This document shows positions 46,251 through 57,984 of a DNA stretch of 64,000 nt, piece after piece. The position numbers were made by a program, and so were the translations under genes. A model generated the notes under the pieces. That model had not been told where the DNA came from and searched no databases. It was given only the letters and a program-made list of their open reading frames with translations. Position 1 is the stretch's first letter. The number at the start of each line of letters is the position of its first letter. Origin of the DNA: Triatoma infestans. Its lineage: Eukaryota > Arthropoda > Insecta > Hemiptera > Reduviidae. The stretch is from positions 62,001-126,000 of the forward strand of contig JAAEAF010001934.1 in assembly GCA_011037195.1 (NCBI GenBank). Reading direction: 5' to 3'.

Positions 46251-47069
46251 AAGCCTTTTTAAAAGTTCTAAAAGAGATCTTCTGTATTTTATTAAAAATA
46301 CAAATGTTAATACGTGATTAATGTCCAATTTTTATAGCTTATTCAATAGCCATAAATTGACAGTTACAACATACATATGTACATATAATCTATGCCATTC
46401 ATAATATTAATGAGACAGAGTTTGAAACATAATGAATTTTATTTTCATATTTCTCTATGCCAAAAAAAAAAAATATTAAATCCAAACTACAATCAGAAAA
46501 AAATCGTATAGTCACTACAATAATGAAGATAATATGTTTATAGTGATGCTGTAATAGCACTGTTTCATCTAGTGTATTTGTATTTGATATAAATAGCTAC
46601 AAATAGAAGAAGAAAGAAATACTCTGACAAATTGTTGTAAGAAGAATAGTACCCCCACGTATTGCTAGTGTTGGTTGAGATCCCCATTGCCCTCTCTAGT
46701 GGGCGGTACATTTAACTATTCATTGATAGATAATATTCCGTCTTTTATTATTACTGTTATTATTATTATTACTTTTGTTGATTACAATAACTTTATAAGT
46801 ATATTATTCATTTTGGACATTGTCGATTGGCATCACTCAACTTATATATCCAAAAAAAAAAAAATATAGGACAATTCATTTTTGATGTATCCTTTATTCA
46901 ATTTTTATTGCCCAATCATTGCTTTTTTTTATTATTATCTTTCATTTTTCTTGTTTAATGAGTTTTCTATATTTATTAACTTTTTTTTTAAATGTAATAT
47001 CTGTAATTGGAGAATAATTGATTATAAGTTAGAATAAAACAATTAACTGAATGAAAGGTGATTATTTTT
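46251..47069. other. AT-rich spacer
   Basis: ATT-rich runs at 46745-46780, poly-A at 46852-46863. Nothing recognised. Confidence 0.45.
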
Positions 47070-47640
47070 ACTTTCACTTACTCCTAGTGACAGGAAGTAT
47101 TGTAATCGCATCAAATTTTCGACATCGAGTTTTCACCGGAAATACAGGTTTCGAGGTCCTCTGAGTTAAAAAAAAAGTGGGTTTTTCCACTTTTTATCTC
47201 TGTATATGTGTATGTGAACACTATAGCTAAAAAAAAATCGCATAAGGTCATCAAAATTGATTAGCGATTTTCTCAAAAATGGCTCCCAACGATTTTCTTT
47301 AAACTTGCTAAAACTACACATACAAGAGCTAAAAGAACTAATCCAGGGCGCTACCACTGAGCCCTTCTATGGCAATGGATTATAAGAATGTGAATAACAT
47401 TGCAATGGAATTGCGCGTAACAAAAATCAAAGATGAATGGCATATTTCAGCCGAAGAGGAGGTGGTGTAAAAGCATAATCTATCAACGAAAAATTGTGGG
47501 GAAAGTTTAAATTTTCGTTTTGGAACACGAAGATATCGGTCAAATTCTATTTCAGCCGGAAATACTACTTTACTGAGTTTACTTTTTCTCAATGTTTGCT
47601 AGTATTTTCTTGAAAACGTTTTCAGCGATTTTTCTTTATA
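47070..47640 (-). repeat. Family A pieces, rearranged
   Basis: 47070-47315 is a right-end piece (ACTTACTCCTAGTGACAGGA; GGAAATACAGGTTTCGAGGT; GGCTCCCAACGATTTTCTTT). 47500-47640 shows CAGCCGGAAATACTACTTTA and a GTTTTCAGCGATTTTTCTTT block. The 47340-47480 piece between them is not family A. Confidence 0.6.
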
Positions 47641-49110
47641 TTGGTAATTTTTGAAATATTTTGGCAGGATATATTATTTAGAGGAGTTCAAAACTGTCTT
47701 CATTCATTCATAACTGTCATTTCAACATTATACACGGTTTCATCTTCTAAATAATTAATATTAAGGACATCTAGATGTGTGCCGTAAAAATTCTGATTAT
47801 ATTGATAATTCATCACCAAACGAAGTTGAGAATTCAGTAGAAAAGTCTCCGTTCCGGATTTTGGTTTATCTTTTGTTTCTAACGGTACTTAATAATCGCG
47901 GAACTTCTATCGTAATATTCTAAACATATAATGTTAATGGAAAGAAGCACGCACTAGAAGGAAGAACGTTTTAGAGCTGGAGTAAAAGCTGAAAGGGGGA
48001 TGGCTCTTTAACTTTTAAGAGTTCTAATCATGTATAAGTATTTACGATGTCTGCGCACAGATAAGAAGAGTGGTTCATCTTCTAGTACTATTGTTTCGTA
48101 TGGGAGAGAATGGAACAAGGTGGAAGGAGAGTAAGAGAGTGAGATAGTAAGACTGAGTGAGAGAGAGGGAGCGGGAGAAAGTATGTTGAAGGAGAATATG
48201 CGCGCTGAGGCCTCTTTTCTGTGTCCCTTTTGTTATAGTCACGACTGTACACTCACCATCAAAATAGAAAATAGAGAAGAGAAGATTGAAAAAAAAAGTA
48301 GAAGAAGAAGCTAAAAGTACTCCACCACCCATCACAACCTATAAACCGCCCAATGCAAGCGTCCCATAGAGTGTAGGAGAATACGTACGCACTCACTCAT
48401 TCACCGCCCACTATTTTAACGCATCGCTATCATACATACAAACATAAAATATACGCACGTATTTAAAAAAAAAAAAAAAAAAAAAAACACGCTCACAAAT
48501 ATGAAACAGACTACCATGAATATAAATATAATGGTTCTATGTTGTACATTTATTAAAAAGACGTAACTAAATCATATCTTCAAATAATCCCTATTATTAC
48601 ATACTAATTATTATTATTAGTAATAACAATAAATAATAAATAAATACAGGTGGAAAGCTACGTCTAAAAATCTGTGCATGAAATTGATGTGTTAATTACA
48701 TATAATATATTAAGTTATGGCTGAACATTAATCTGTTTTCTAAGTTACAAATATTCTTGAAGTCATTAATTGGCTTAAAATGGAAAAATTTATTTCGTAC
48801 GTTTTGAACGAATCTTGAAAAACGAATCCAGTAATGGATGTTCTAATGCGAACGTGTGGAAGGCATTTAAGAAGAAAGTAAGTCATTCTACTTTAAAGAG
48901 TTTTTCAGCATCTCTTTACTTTCTAATCGTGTAAATCGAATAATTCGCGGACGAAATTAAGTTTTCTTTTGATATTTGGAAGGTTCTGGTGGTGGGAGGG
49001 GAGAGCTGCAACATTATTAAGCTTTCCACAAAAAGTACCACTTGAGGAAAACGTATGGTTCTACTAACCACCACGTAGCGTTAAACTATATTAAAAATGT
49101 GGAATATGTG
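47641..49110. other. Spacer with purine-rich and A-rich stretches
   Basis: 48080-48190 is AG-rich on the plus strand. A22-type homopolymer lies near 48464-48486. 48960-49070 resembles a weak family A module (AAGCTTTCCACAAAAAGTAC). No gene. Confidence 0.45.
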
Positions 49111-49112
49111 AT

Positions 49113-49250
49113 CGGGTCCGCATTGCTGGTAAACATCTAGGATTTTATATGTGTCTTAGCATATTTCTCTGTATTAGTTTTGACCGGTTTCGGAGTCTCA
49201 TGCATCGTCAGATGACCATTCATCAAGTGCGTGCAGAGCACGTTGACTTC
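49113..49250 (-). mobile_element. Single hammerhead-like unit, family 2
   Basis: GGGTCCGCATTGCTGGTAAA and GTTGACTTCAACTCT match family 2. The minus strand near 49216-49178 has CTGACGATGCATGAGACTCC, then GAAACCGGTC, with a partly broken stem. Confidence 0.65.
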
Positions 49251-49284
49251 AACTCTATGTTTCTATCACACATGTCTGCCTGGA

Positions 49285-49980
49285 GCAGGAGCTTAGCTGC
49301 AGAAGGTGAATAAACGGGGCTATGTCTTTAGGGGGCATGGCTACTGTTTCTAGGCTGAGATCAGTGGTATCATTTAATGCTGCTATATGATGGAAGAGTG
49401 GCAGAGAGAAGTTAATGAGATTTTCTGATAGTCAAGCTGCGGTACTAAAGGCTTTGAATAAACCGTGATGGAGCGATGTAGCTTTAAATTAGTGGGTGAA
49501 TTTAGGAGAAGACTAAATAGCCTCGCTCAGAGGAGCAGAGTGGAGCTCTTCTGGTTATCCGGACAAGCGGGTAAATAAGGCAATGAGAAGATGGATGAGT
49601 TGGCTAAGGTAATCCCGAGCCAGCAAGTAAGCGTCACTAAGCACAGAGAGGTTAAACAACGGTAGTAAAGGAAATTGGAAAAGCAATGGAAGGACAAGGA
49701 GGGGCGTTCCAGGAAAAAAGATTTGTAAAAGGATACAATTAAGACTCCTGGTAGGTGTTCTCCCTGGACACGGTTGGATTGCCAGTCATTTCCACAAAAT
49801 AGGCAGGATGTCTAGTTTTTTGTGTCAGTATTGTGACAAAGGAGTTAGGGCAACGGTGTATTACTGCCTTGGAAGGTTCTCCTGTTTCATCAATATTAGC
49901 TTTCGCATATTTGGGAGGCCAACACTCTCATTGGATTGCTTGGAGGTGTTGGAGATTAAGACGTCTTAAGATATTGTAGC
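49285..49980 (+). pseudogene. LINE RNase H to C-terminus, third lineage
   Basis: Plus strand, with many stops: FSDSQAAVLKALNKP (catalytic Asp of RNase H), RSRVELFWLSGQAGK (the VxLxWVPGHxG block), GNEKMDELAKV, then RKLEKQWKDKEGRSRKK and a diverged knuckle (FLCQYCDKG) near 49817-49843. The catalytic Asp of the last block is replaced (KMDELAK). Only the 3' part of an ORF2 is present. Confidence 0.65.
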
Positions 49981-50084
49981 CAGACCGGTAGATTGCTGGG
50001 GGTGGCTCTTTAGGAGTGGCTTTTTTGTGCAGTAAGGGATAAGAGACACATTGGCTTCGGGCACAATTATAACAAAACTTAATC

Positions 50085-50154
50085 TCGAGTTTCCGGTGAA
50101 AACTCAATTTGACACGATCGTAAAACTTCCTCTTAATAGGGAATAAGAGAAAGT
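50085..50154 (+). repeat. Family A right-end fragment
   Basis: GAGTTTCCGGTGAAAACTCA, TTTGACACGATCGTAAAACT and GGAATAAGAGAAAGT ending 50154. Confidence 0.75.
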
Positions 50155-50644
50155 AATAAAAGACCATAAAAAGTAGTAAAAAAACAAAAACAAAAACTTT
50201 TTGCTTTATATTGATTTAAGTTTATTCAAAAAATTAGTTTTTTAGTATTTTTTATTTTTGAACAAAATTACAACACCAAAACTTATTTATAGACCATAAT
50301 TCTGTATTATAAAGCACTTTTCTCCCCACCCACCAACCCCTCCAGAAAAACTAAAACAAATCCCACACTCATGTTAATCCGATTTAATTTTGTGAAAGCA
50401 TAAATAAATGTATCATCAAATATTCATAACTGTTGGCAAATGGATAAAACAAAACGAGCCCTTTTTAATTAACATCATACAGACAGACACAAAGGTTGAT
50501 AGCATTTGATTTTGGGCGAGCTTTAGTGTTCACCAGAACTCCACCGTACATCACATGTTACAGCTGTCATGACTTCATAATATAAAACACAAATAAAATT
50601 TACAATAATGCATTATAAATTGAGAAATAGTTATTAATGTAACC
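50155..50644. other. AT-rich spacer
   Basis: Nothing recognised. Confidence 0.4.
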
Positions 50645-51125
50645 TTTTTACTTTCTCAAATTTTTACATAAAATTTATTCCCAGAAAAAGATAAAAATAA
50701 AGCGATCATTGTGATAATCAATCATTAACCGGAAGTGCTATTTTATTTTTTTATTGTTTATCGATTTTCTTGAAAACTTCTCCAACTAGGCCTATATTTT
50801 TATTTTAAACATATTCCAGAAAAATTGGTTTTTGGAAAACTCCTATATTAAACCTCTAATGTGCCATCCTATCTTCTTAGCTGATTATACAATTCTACGA
50901 TCTCAACTAAATTAATTAGAAATAAATAGATTGCCAAAATTCCGAATTTCAAGAAAGTTAGTAAACCGGAAGTGCGTTTTTATCGAACAGTCTTTTTAGG
51001 TTTTCGCGATTTTCACTAGATAAACATCGACGAATTTCATTAAATTTGGTATACTAACTATAAAATTTGTTCAATTATAATTTTGTAAACTGCAGTAAGA
51101 GATAGTTGTGTGAGTGTTTCACATT
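50645..51125 (-). repeat. Family A left-half copy with two ETS-like modules
   Basis: AACCGGAAGTGCTATT (about 50727) and AAACCGGAAGTGCGTTTT (about 50966), CTCAACTAAATTAATTAGAA between them, and left end GCAGTAAGAGATAGTTGTGT, GAGTGTTTCACA near 51120. Confidence 0.8.
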
Positions 51126-51894
51126 TTCATTACAAAAGAAAATTGTTTTAGTAAAATATTACAAATAAATAAATAATAAATAATGGAAGATTATTCTTTT
51201 ATAAAACAGAACAAACAATTATTAAGGAAGTGTCAATCTTTTGTATTAAACAAGACTAGAAGACTAGAATAAAGTGAACAAAAGAAAGAAGCTAAGATGT
51301 TAATCTAGCTCACCAGGAGCAGCACGAACGCCGGAGGGGGTAAGGTAACCTGTAAATAATTAACCTTAAGCTGTCAATATGGTTATGAATAAAGATAACT
51401 AGGAATAGATTTGAAAGTTAATGATTTTTTATTTTTCTCCTTTTTGCTTATTAAAGTGTAGTGGGGGAGAAAAACAGTGTTTAGTTAACAGGTGAACAAA
51501 ACATGTAACACAATAGAAACTTAAAAAAAAAAAAAGAAAACAGAAATATACATATATTATCATTATTGTGGATCTATTTACAATTTACAATGATTGTTAG
51601 AAGTTAGGTTAACTTTTTTTTCTTTTTTTGTAAGAAAATTTTTGTTTATTTTTTTTCACTTTTAATCAATTGATATCTTTGTTCTCGAATGTAGGTGGTA
51701 ATTACTTACAACTGAATAAAAAAAAAACCTTGCACTAACAGTTGATATTCTGGGGTTCGTACAACTTATGAATGTAAAAAGGGAGGAGTAGGTGGAAAAT
51801 ACGCGTACGATTTCAATTATTAACTGCTCCAAGGCAAGTAATGTTTGAAATGAATAACTGTAGTCCAGCAGATTGATAATATATTTGAAATCTA
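51126..51894. other. AT-rich spacer
   Basis: 51310-51350 is briefly GC-richer (GCAGCACGAACGCCGGAGG). Nothing recognised. Confidence 0.4.
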
Positions 51895-52182
51895 AAATCT
51901 CTTCCGCATAAATGTTTCAAATAAATATGATAGTTATTATATCAAGTTCGTGGTACTTTAGTGGAAAGCTTTACGTCACTGTTCCCCCAAAATTTAGAGA
52001 AAGTAATGGAAAAACTGAAAACTTATTCAGTAAAATGGCACTTCCGATTTTCGGATTTTCACCGAAACCTTCGTCGTCAGTTCCGGGTGACTGATAACTA
52101 ATCACAATATTAAGTTTGAGCTTGCTGTGATTTTTTAAAAATTCTGTGAGATATTTTGTTCACACAAAGATACACACACAAT
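51895..52182 (+). repeat. Family A right-part copy, truncated by the next
   Basis: ATGTTTCAAATAAATATGAT, GTGGTACTTTAGTGGAAAGC, GCACTTCCGATTTTCGG, then TTGTTCACACAAAGATACAC, where the next copy's left end begins directly. Confidence 0.7.
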
Positions 52183-52975
52183 AAATCTGGTGTAAAACAA
52201 TCACACGTCTTTCTATTAGTCCTCTTAATACAGTTATATATATAATGGACAATTTTTTTTTAAATTTCAAATTTTACTATGTCCTAAACATGTGGTGGGG
52301 AGACAATGCCAACTTACCAACAGAGGCAGGTAGAGCATGATTACATTGTAGGGAGCGCCAATAATGAACAACACACATTTGACTTTTAACCTCTTCAATT
52401 CCTCAGAACCATCTTAAAAGAAAAAAAAAAAGCAATTGTTTTTAACTATGCAGAAAGCAGTCCAAGAAAGAAAGTCGATAAAATTGTATTCGAAAAAATT
52501 CCAAAAACTCAAAAAACAAAATTTTGTTAAATTATACTTCCGGTAAACTGATAATCTTCAAATTTGGAATTATATCAACAATACGCTACTGCCCCCCCCC
52601 TGTACCACTCAAAAATAAATTTTCCCGGGAAAATGTTTCAAATAAAAGTGGTAAGAATTTACATGTGTAGATAGTATACGAAGTTTAAAGAAAACTGTTG
52701 GGGTCGTTTTTAAGAAAAATACGAAAAACTGAAGAAAAAAAAAACATTCAGTGGAGTTATACTTCCGGTTGATGGATTTTGTTCGAAATCTTCGTGTCGA
52801 TTATCTATATGGAATACCATATTTGAGCTGCCGGCGATTTTTCATGTTTGAGATATTCTGTTAACATACAATACACAAGCACACACAGACAGAAACATTT
52901 TTTCTTATTCAAGAGACTCCAAAGCAATTATTTCCGGTGAAAATTCGACACGATTGCAATCACTTCTTTTTATGT
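52183..52975 (+). repeat. Family A repeat copy
   Basis: Left end AATCTGGTGTAAAACAATCA and CACGTCTTTCTATTAG. Modules at ACTTCCGGTAAACTG (about 52537) and ACTTCCGGTTGATGG (about 52762). The TATTTCCGGTGAAAATTC block is present; the final AGTAAGAGAAAGT is lost. Confidence 0.8.
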
Positions 52976-53770
52976 TATTGACGTTTAATTTAGGTGGGTA
53001 GGTCTTGTCTTCTTAATTACGTAATCACATTCAATTGCTGCCTTTTCCCAACATACATCCACCACCATTCACATCTATGTTAAGAATAACTATATTGTAG
53101 TAAAAATTCCAGATTTGAAGAAGTCAATTATAAAAAATATTAATTGTAACAAGACGAAGGTCGTGTGAATGGTTCACACCAGATATTTTTTTTCTATCTG
53201 TGATGACGTGTAAAAGATAATAGTGAAATTCAAGAACGTGTGAAATACTAGAATTGTTTAACTTTGTCAGTTAATAGAGTTGGGGAGTTAGAGTCTGTGT
53301 AATGTGTCCGGGTCATGTAAGTCTATACGTCGTACAACAATGTTAAAAGCTCTCTTGGCAAAAGCCCATGCTTAACTTCTGTTAATTACATGTTATTTTT
53401 TTCTTTTTCTTTTTTTTTTTAGTATGAGCTTTTTTATGTTATTGAATTAAGCGAGGACAAGCCAGCGGACCAAGTGGTAGGTTTCTAAAGTTAAGTTATA
53501 TTCCAATTATATTCATACTGGAATTGGAATATTCAGAAAATATCTAGTCCGGGTAGGTGAAAGCTAAATATGATCCAGGGTCACGATCAAGTTAATACTG
53601 GTTTTTCCTTGTCAATTTTTCATGTGGAATTTAATAACTAGGGAGTTATACATGAATTCCACTTTAACATAAATGATTCTTAACGGTAAATTAAATGTTA
53701 TTTAAAGAAATTTGTAGCTATAAAAATACAATCCATTTCAAGGAAATGGTAGAAATGGAAAATGACAGTA
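52976..53770. other. Spacer with a family A left-edge scrap
   Basis: 53085-53192 in reverse: AAAATTCCAGATTTGAAGAA ... CGTGTGAATGGTTCACACC. The rest is unrecognised. Confidence 0.5.
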
Positions 53771-53771
53771 A

Positions 53772-53852
53772 AGAAAAAAACTCTGGTGTGAAACACGTAA
53801 TGACCTTGTCTTACTGCAATTTAAATAATTATCGTTGATCTTTAAAATTATA
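53772..53852 (+). repeat. Family A left end, split from its body
   Basis: CTCTGGTGTGAAACACGTAA and TTGTCTTACTGCAATT. The body resumes at 54425 after a LINE. Confidence 0.7.
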
Positions 53853-53854
53853 AG

Positions 53855-54425
53855 TCCTAATCTAATCTAATCTTGAAGTCGGGGCCTCGCTAAGGAAGTA
53901 CAGCACTTGGCTAACATTGTGCCCTCCGCAAGCCACTTCACATCAGCCCTGTCTTATTAAAAAGTGCCAGGGCTGAGGAGAGAGAGAGAGATTTCCGATC
54001 CCGAATCGGCAACAAATTTCTGAAATCATCTGTGAGAATACTGCTCATTAACTCCAAGAAGGTGAAACGGTTTTTCGTCCTCCTGGCCAGATTTCTTAAA
54101 CGATGAGCGGATCCTCAAAGAGGTCCATACTATGTAAATGTTTTCTTAAAAGGCAATGCCCTGTAACTAGGGCAGTGATTCTTTTTAGCTGTACTTAGGT
54201 GATAAGTTCTATACGAATCTTTGAAAGGCCCTCTTGGGAAATCTTGGATTGCCTTTGCCCCAGAATGTTTTTCCAATAAAATGTGTGTTTCCGTGTTAGC
54301 CATTTCTCAATGGCCCCACATGTGGTTTTGTACGCGATGCCTTAGAAAGGTTCAGGATCAAAGAACTGTGAGGCGCCCTCCTCTGCCAATATGTTGGCCT
54401 CTTCGCAGCCTATAAGCATTTGTAA
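53855..54425 (-). pseudogene. LINE C-terminal fragment inserted in family A
   Basis: Minus strand from 54425: IGCEEANILAEEGASQFFDP (the GNExADxLAxxGA block), AIEKWLTRKHTFYWKNILGQ, RQSKISQEGLSKIRIELI, then after a frameshift LKRITALVTGHCLLRKHLHS and METVSHLL-like sequence, and a knuckle remnant. The pattern is the RNase H end and C-terminus of a fourth LINE lineage. It ends near 53855 in a TCTAATCTAATC direct repeat. Confidence 0.75.
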
Positions 54426-55036
54426 GGATTCCAAGTTTCCAAGTTTAAAGAAAGTCATGGTAACTGTTTTCAAGAAAATTCCAACAAAACTCAAAAACCT
54501 ATTGTATAAAATCGCACTTTCCACAAATCGATTTTCTTCAAATTTGGAAATCAATCAATGCTTCTAATGTGTACTAATATTATATAGATGATAAAAGCCA
54601 TATATTAATGTGAAGTGGTACTTAAGAGGAAAGTATTGTTCCCCCAGAACCCCCCAAAAAATCAATTTTCCCGTGAAAATGTTTCTAATAAAAGTGATAA
54701 GTATTATGTGGGTAGATAACGTAACGATGTTTAAAGAAAATTGTTGGATACGTTTTCGAGAAAATCACGAAAACTGAAAAGAAAAAAAAACATTTAATAA
54801 AGTCGCAGTTCCGCGTGACGGATTTTGTCCGAAATCTTCGTGTCTGATGCGGTAGTAGTGCCTAAAACGGAATACCAACCTTGAAACTTCCTACGAATAT
54901 TCGTTTTTGAGATATTCTGCTATAACACACATACACACAAACACCATTCGCTAAAAACATTTTTATCTTATAGGGGCTCCAAAAAAGATATTTTCGGTGA
55001 GAAAAATCTGGCACTTCCTGTTACTAGAAGTAAGAG
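54425..55036 (+). repeat. Family A body and right end
   Basis: GTTTAAAGAAAGTCATGG, GTGGTACTTAAGAGGAAAGT, AATGTTTCTAATAAAAGTGA, TTGAGATATTCTGCTA, and right end AGAAGTAAGAGAC at 55024-55036. Confidence 0.8.
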
Positions 55037-55282
55037 ACATATACTACAAATATATTCAGAGAAATTATCTTGTTTGTATTGTGCTCTATGAACTATTTGA
55101 AAATAATAGTTTTTGTTTTTAACTATGAGCTTTCACTTTATGTAAAGGTTAGACATATAGTGAATGAGAAAGTGCCAGTGAAGGATGAGTTTACAATAAT
55201 GACAAATAGTTTGTGTGTGCACTATCACTATTGTGAATGCAAAAACAAAAAAAAGTAGCACGAGGCACTATAAAATAGTAAT

Positions 55283-55450
55283 AAAAAAAAATATGGTGTG
55301 AACCACTCACATAACTTTCTCTGATTGCAATTAGCATATATTTACTTTAAACATGCAATCAATTGGTCCTGGTTTTAGATATAAATAAAGGAGGTAAGGA
55401 TATTATATGGTTACATTGTATGGCAGCGCTAATTGTCTTCAACTCTGTAA
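55283..55450 (+). repeat. Family A left end, split from its body
   Basis: TATGGTGTGAACCACTCACA and TAACTTTCTCTGATTGCAAT. The body resumes near 56345. Confidence 0.65.
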
Positions 55451-55764
55451 TAGGATCAGAAGAGCAGAGAGAAACACAAAATTGACAATCTAGTTATTCG
55501 CTACTTAGGCCAGACTAGAGTGAGAGAGACTCTGTATATATACAGCCAAGCTAGCCTTACAAGGGAACAATTTTTACAACAGTGTCTGACCAGTTAACAA
55601 CGAGTCAGCAACCTTCCACTACCTTTCTCATCACTCAACCAGTCTGTCTCTTTATATATCTCTCGCTCCCTAACTTCTATATATTTGTAAAGTCCTTGCA
55701 GTTTGTGAGCAAACCTCTTAGCAAAAATATCTCAATCAAAAGAGACAGGTATATCTGACTTGGG
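55451..55764. other. Unclassified insert before the LINE
   Basis: Ordinary composition with GAGTGAGAGAGACTCTGTAT and TATATATACAG. It may be part of the insertion that split family A. No frame. Confidence 0.35.
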
Positions 55765-56340
55765 CAGGGAGAACAAAGTTTAGGTGCCAGGCTATGTTGA
55801 CATGATGACCGACGCTCTGGCAAGGAAAAGTGCTGCATCCCCCCAATTATGGGGCCTGAACCATTTTTTTGGGGGGCCAGCGATCAGTCTCTTTTAGAGG
55901 AACTTAAGAAGGAGGAAGAAGTAAAGAGGTCTCAACTCTAGAATTCCCTCCCCGCGGTCTGAGGCGGGCAAAGATCTGCTTGGGAAATTATAACCCAGGG
56001 AGGTCGGAAGCATGCATCGGCCTTAATAAGAACAAGCTCCGCATTCTTACGGGTTTCCTCACGGGGTATTGTCGACTCAGGGGACACCTGACAAAGCTGG
56101 GCTTGGAGACTGACAGCATGTGCACATTCTGTGGGAAGAAGGAGCAAACTCCAATACATCTTCTAACGGATTGCAATGCTACCATTCAAAAAGATTCAGG
56201 AACCTGGGCAGTTACCAGCAGGAAGAGAGCAACATACCCTCCTTAGAGCCTTCCAGGATATTAAGATCCCTTAGGGATCTTAACCTAGTGGAGGTGCTGT
56301 AGGTGAGATAGTCGCCTATAGCACCTGAAGCGGGGCTAAG
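55765..56340 (+). pseudogene. LINE RNase H and C-terminal fragment (family L1)
   Basis: Plus strand with frame changes: VPGYVDMMTDALARKSAASP (RNase H last block), LNHFFGGPAISLF, LEELKKEEEVKRSQL, NKNKLRILTGFLTGYCRLRG, HLTKLGLETDSMCTFCGKKE and QTPIHLLTDCNATIQK (intact CxxC-x7-H-x4-C knuckle), then FQDIKIPLGILT-like sequence and a stop. Best-preserved C-terminus of the three family L1 copies. Confidence 0.87.
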
Positions 56341-56344
56341 GGCC

Positions 56345-56985
56345 CACGTGTATACCTGTGCAGTAAACATTCCAAGTTCAAAGAAAATTCTTTTAAACAT
56401 ATGAAATCTATTTTACAAAGTAGTACTTCCTGTTAATTCCAATTTTCTTCTAATTTGGACTTGTAGCAATGCTTGTAATATACCCCCACCATACACTTTA
56501 CAGTTCGGCGATAATTAATCGTGGTAGGATCAGACATTGAACCAGAAGTGGTACTTTAGTGAAAAGCATAACGCTATTGTTCCCACAGAAACTCCATAAA
56601 AGTAATCAAGTTTTTCAGGAAAATGTTTCAAATAAAAGTAATAGGCATCTCTGTCTGTACATAATATAACAAGTTTAAAGGAAATCGTTGCAGCGCCGTT
56701 TTTGAGAAAATAGCGAAAAACTGAAGAAAAAAAAATTATATGTAATGTTGCACTTCCTGTTCATGGAAAACCTTGGTGTCTGATGCGCTGGCGGTACCTA
56801 AACGAAACTTCTCAAATTTGAGCTACATCCGTTTACAAATCTTTTGTTCATGCATACACACACATACATCGTTAAAAACTTTTTATTAACTCAGGGGACC
56901 TGAAAACATATATTACCGATGAAAACTTGATTTCGAAAATTTGACACTAGCTAAAAGTATTCCTTCTTAAAAAAATTAACATGTT
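56345..56985 (+). repeat. Family A body
   Basis: CATTCCAAGTTCAAAGAAAA, AAGTGGTACTTTAGTGAAAA, AATGTTTCAAATAAAAGTAA, GGGGACCTGAAAACATATAT. The right end is decayed to TATTCCTTCTTAAAAA. Confidence 0.75.
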
Positions 56986-57984
56986 TATCACGAATTGAGA
57001 TAATGTGCGAATGATATTTTTTTTTTTTGTTTACTTCTGATTGTTGCTAGGAAGAAAACAGGAGAATGCAGTTTTGCAGTCTGGTTGGTGGGTAGAGAGA
57101 ATCCCTTTCATTAACTGATATATTCCTGTAGTGAATAAATAAAGATAACAAGATACTTATAGAGATAAGAAATAAATCTGTGTTTAGTGGCGGAATGTTT
57201 TTGGGGGCCATAGGCGGGCGAAGGATGGGCCTCCATTACCTACCTCAGTAAATCAACCTGACTAATTCCTTTACCACTATTGTATACGAACTATAGCCGG
57301 GACCGCCGCCGCCGCATGGACCCTTCCTCTCTTAGGGATATTTATTAGGAGAAATATCTCACTAGGAAACATACGTACGGCACTATGAACGAACATACGT
57401 ACATATCTACAACAAATTGTACATTCTTTTTTCGGCTCTAATCTGTTATGTAGTTCTCACATATGTATAATATAATACTTATCATCAATTATCAATTTAC
57501 TGGGCAGAAAGGATTATCCGACAGATTATTATAGTAATTTTATATATATTGCCAATTTATTATAAACATGTGAGAAACACGTGATATTATATTTAATTCT
57601 AATATTACGGTTAGTCCAAATATAATTTGGAAATAAATTTGTCTAATAGTAAAATATAAATTGTTATTTTATTGCTTCTTTTAATTTTAAGTTTGTTTTT
57701 TTTAAATAAATGAATTTTATTGGAGTTAAAAGAAATGAATTCAGTGTGAATGATTTAATGTATTGTAAGTTTTTCTATATAGGAACTGGACTTTTTTTTT
57801 TCCAAATCATCGTCTGTGGGCAGCTTTTCACAGTGTGTTTCAACCAAAAAAAAACTTTTATTAGCAAGGAAAAAGATTCGTTTTTTATTGTTTCAAAGAA
57901 GTATATTAATAAGAAGTAGTTGAATTTACTGAAGTCGTGTAGAGAGTTCAATAGCTTCAAAAACTGATTTCGAAACATCCAGCC
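56986..57984. other. AT-rich spacer
   Basis: 57180-57340 is GC-richer (GGGGGCCATAGGCGGGCGAA; ACCGCCGCCGCCGCATGG) without a recognisable product. The rest is AT-rich. Confidence 0.4.

Noticed and set aside
48075..48335. 86-codon minus-strand frame with MMGGGVLLASSSTFFFN start
   Set aside because: Arises from a CT/AG-rich low-complexity tract.
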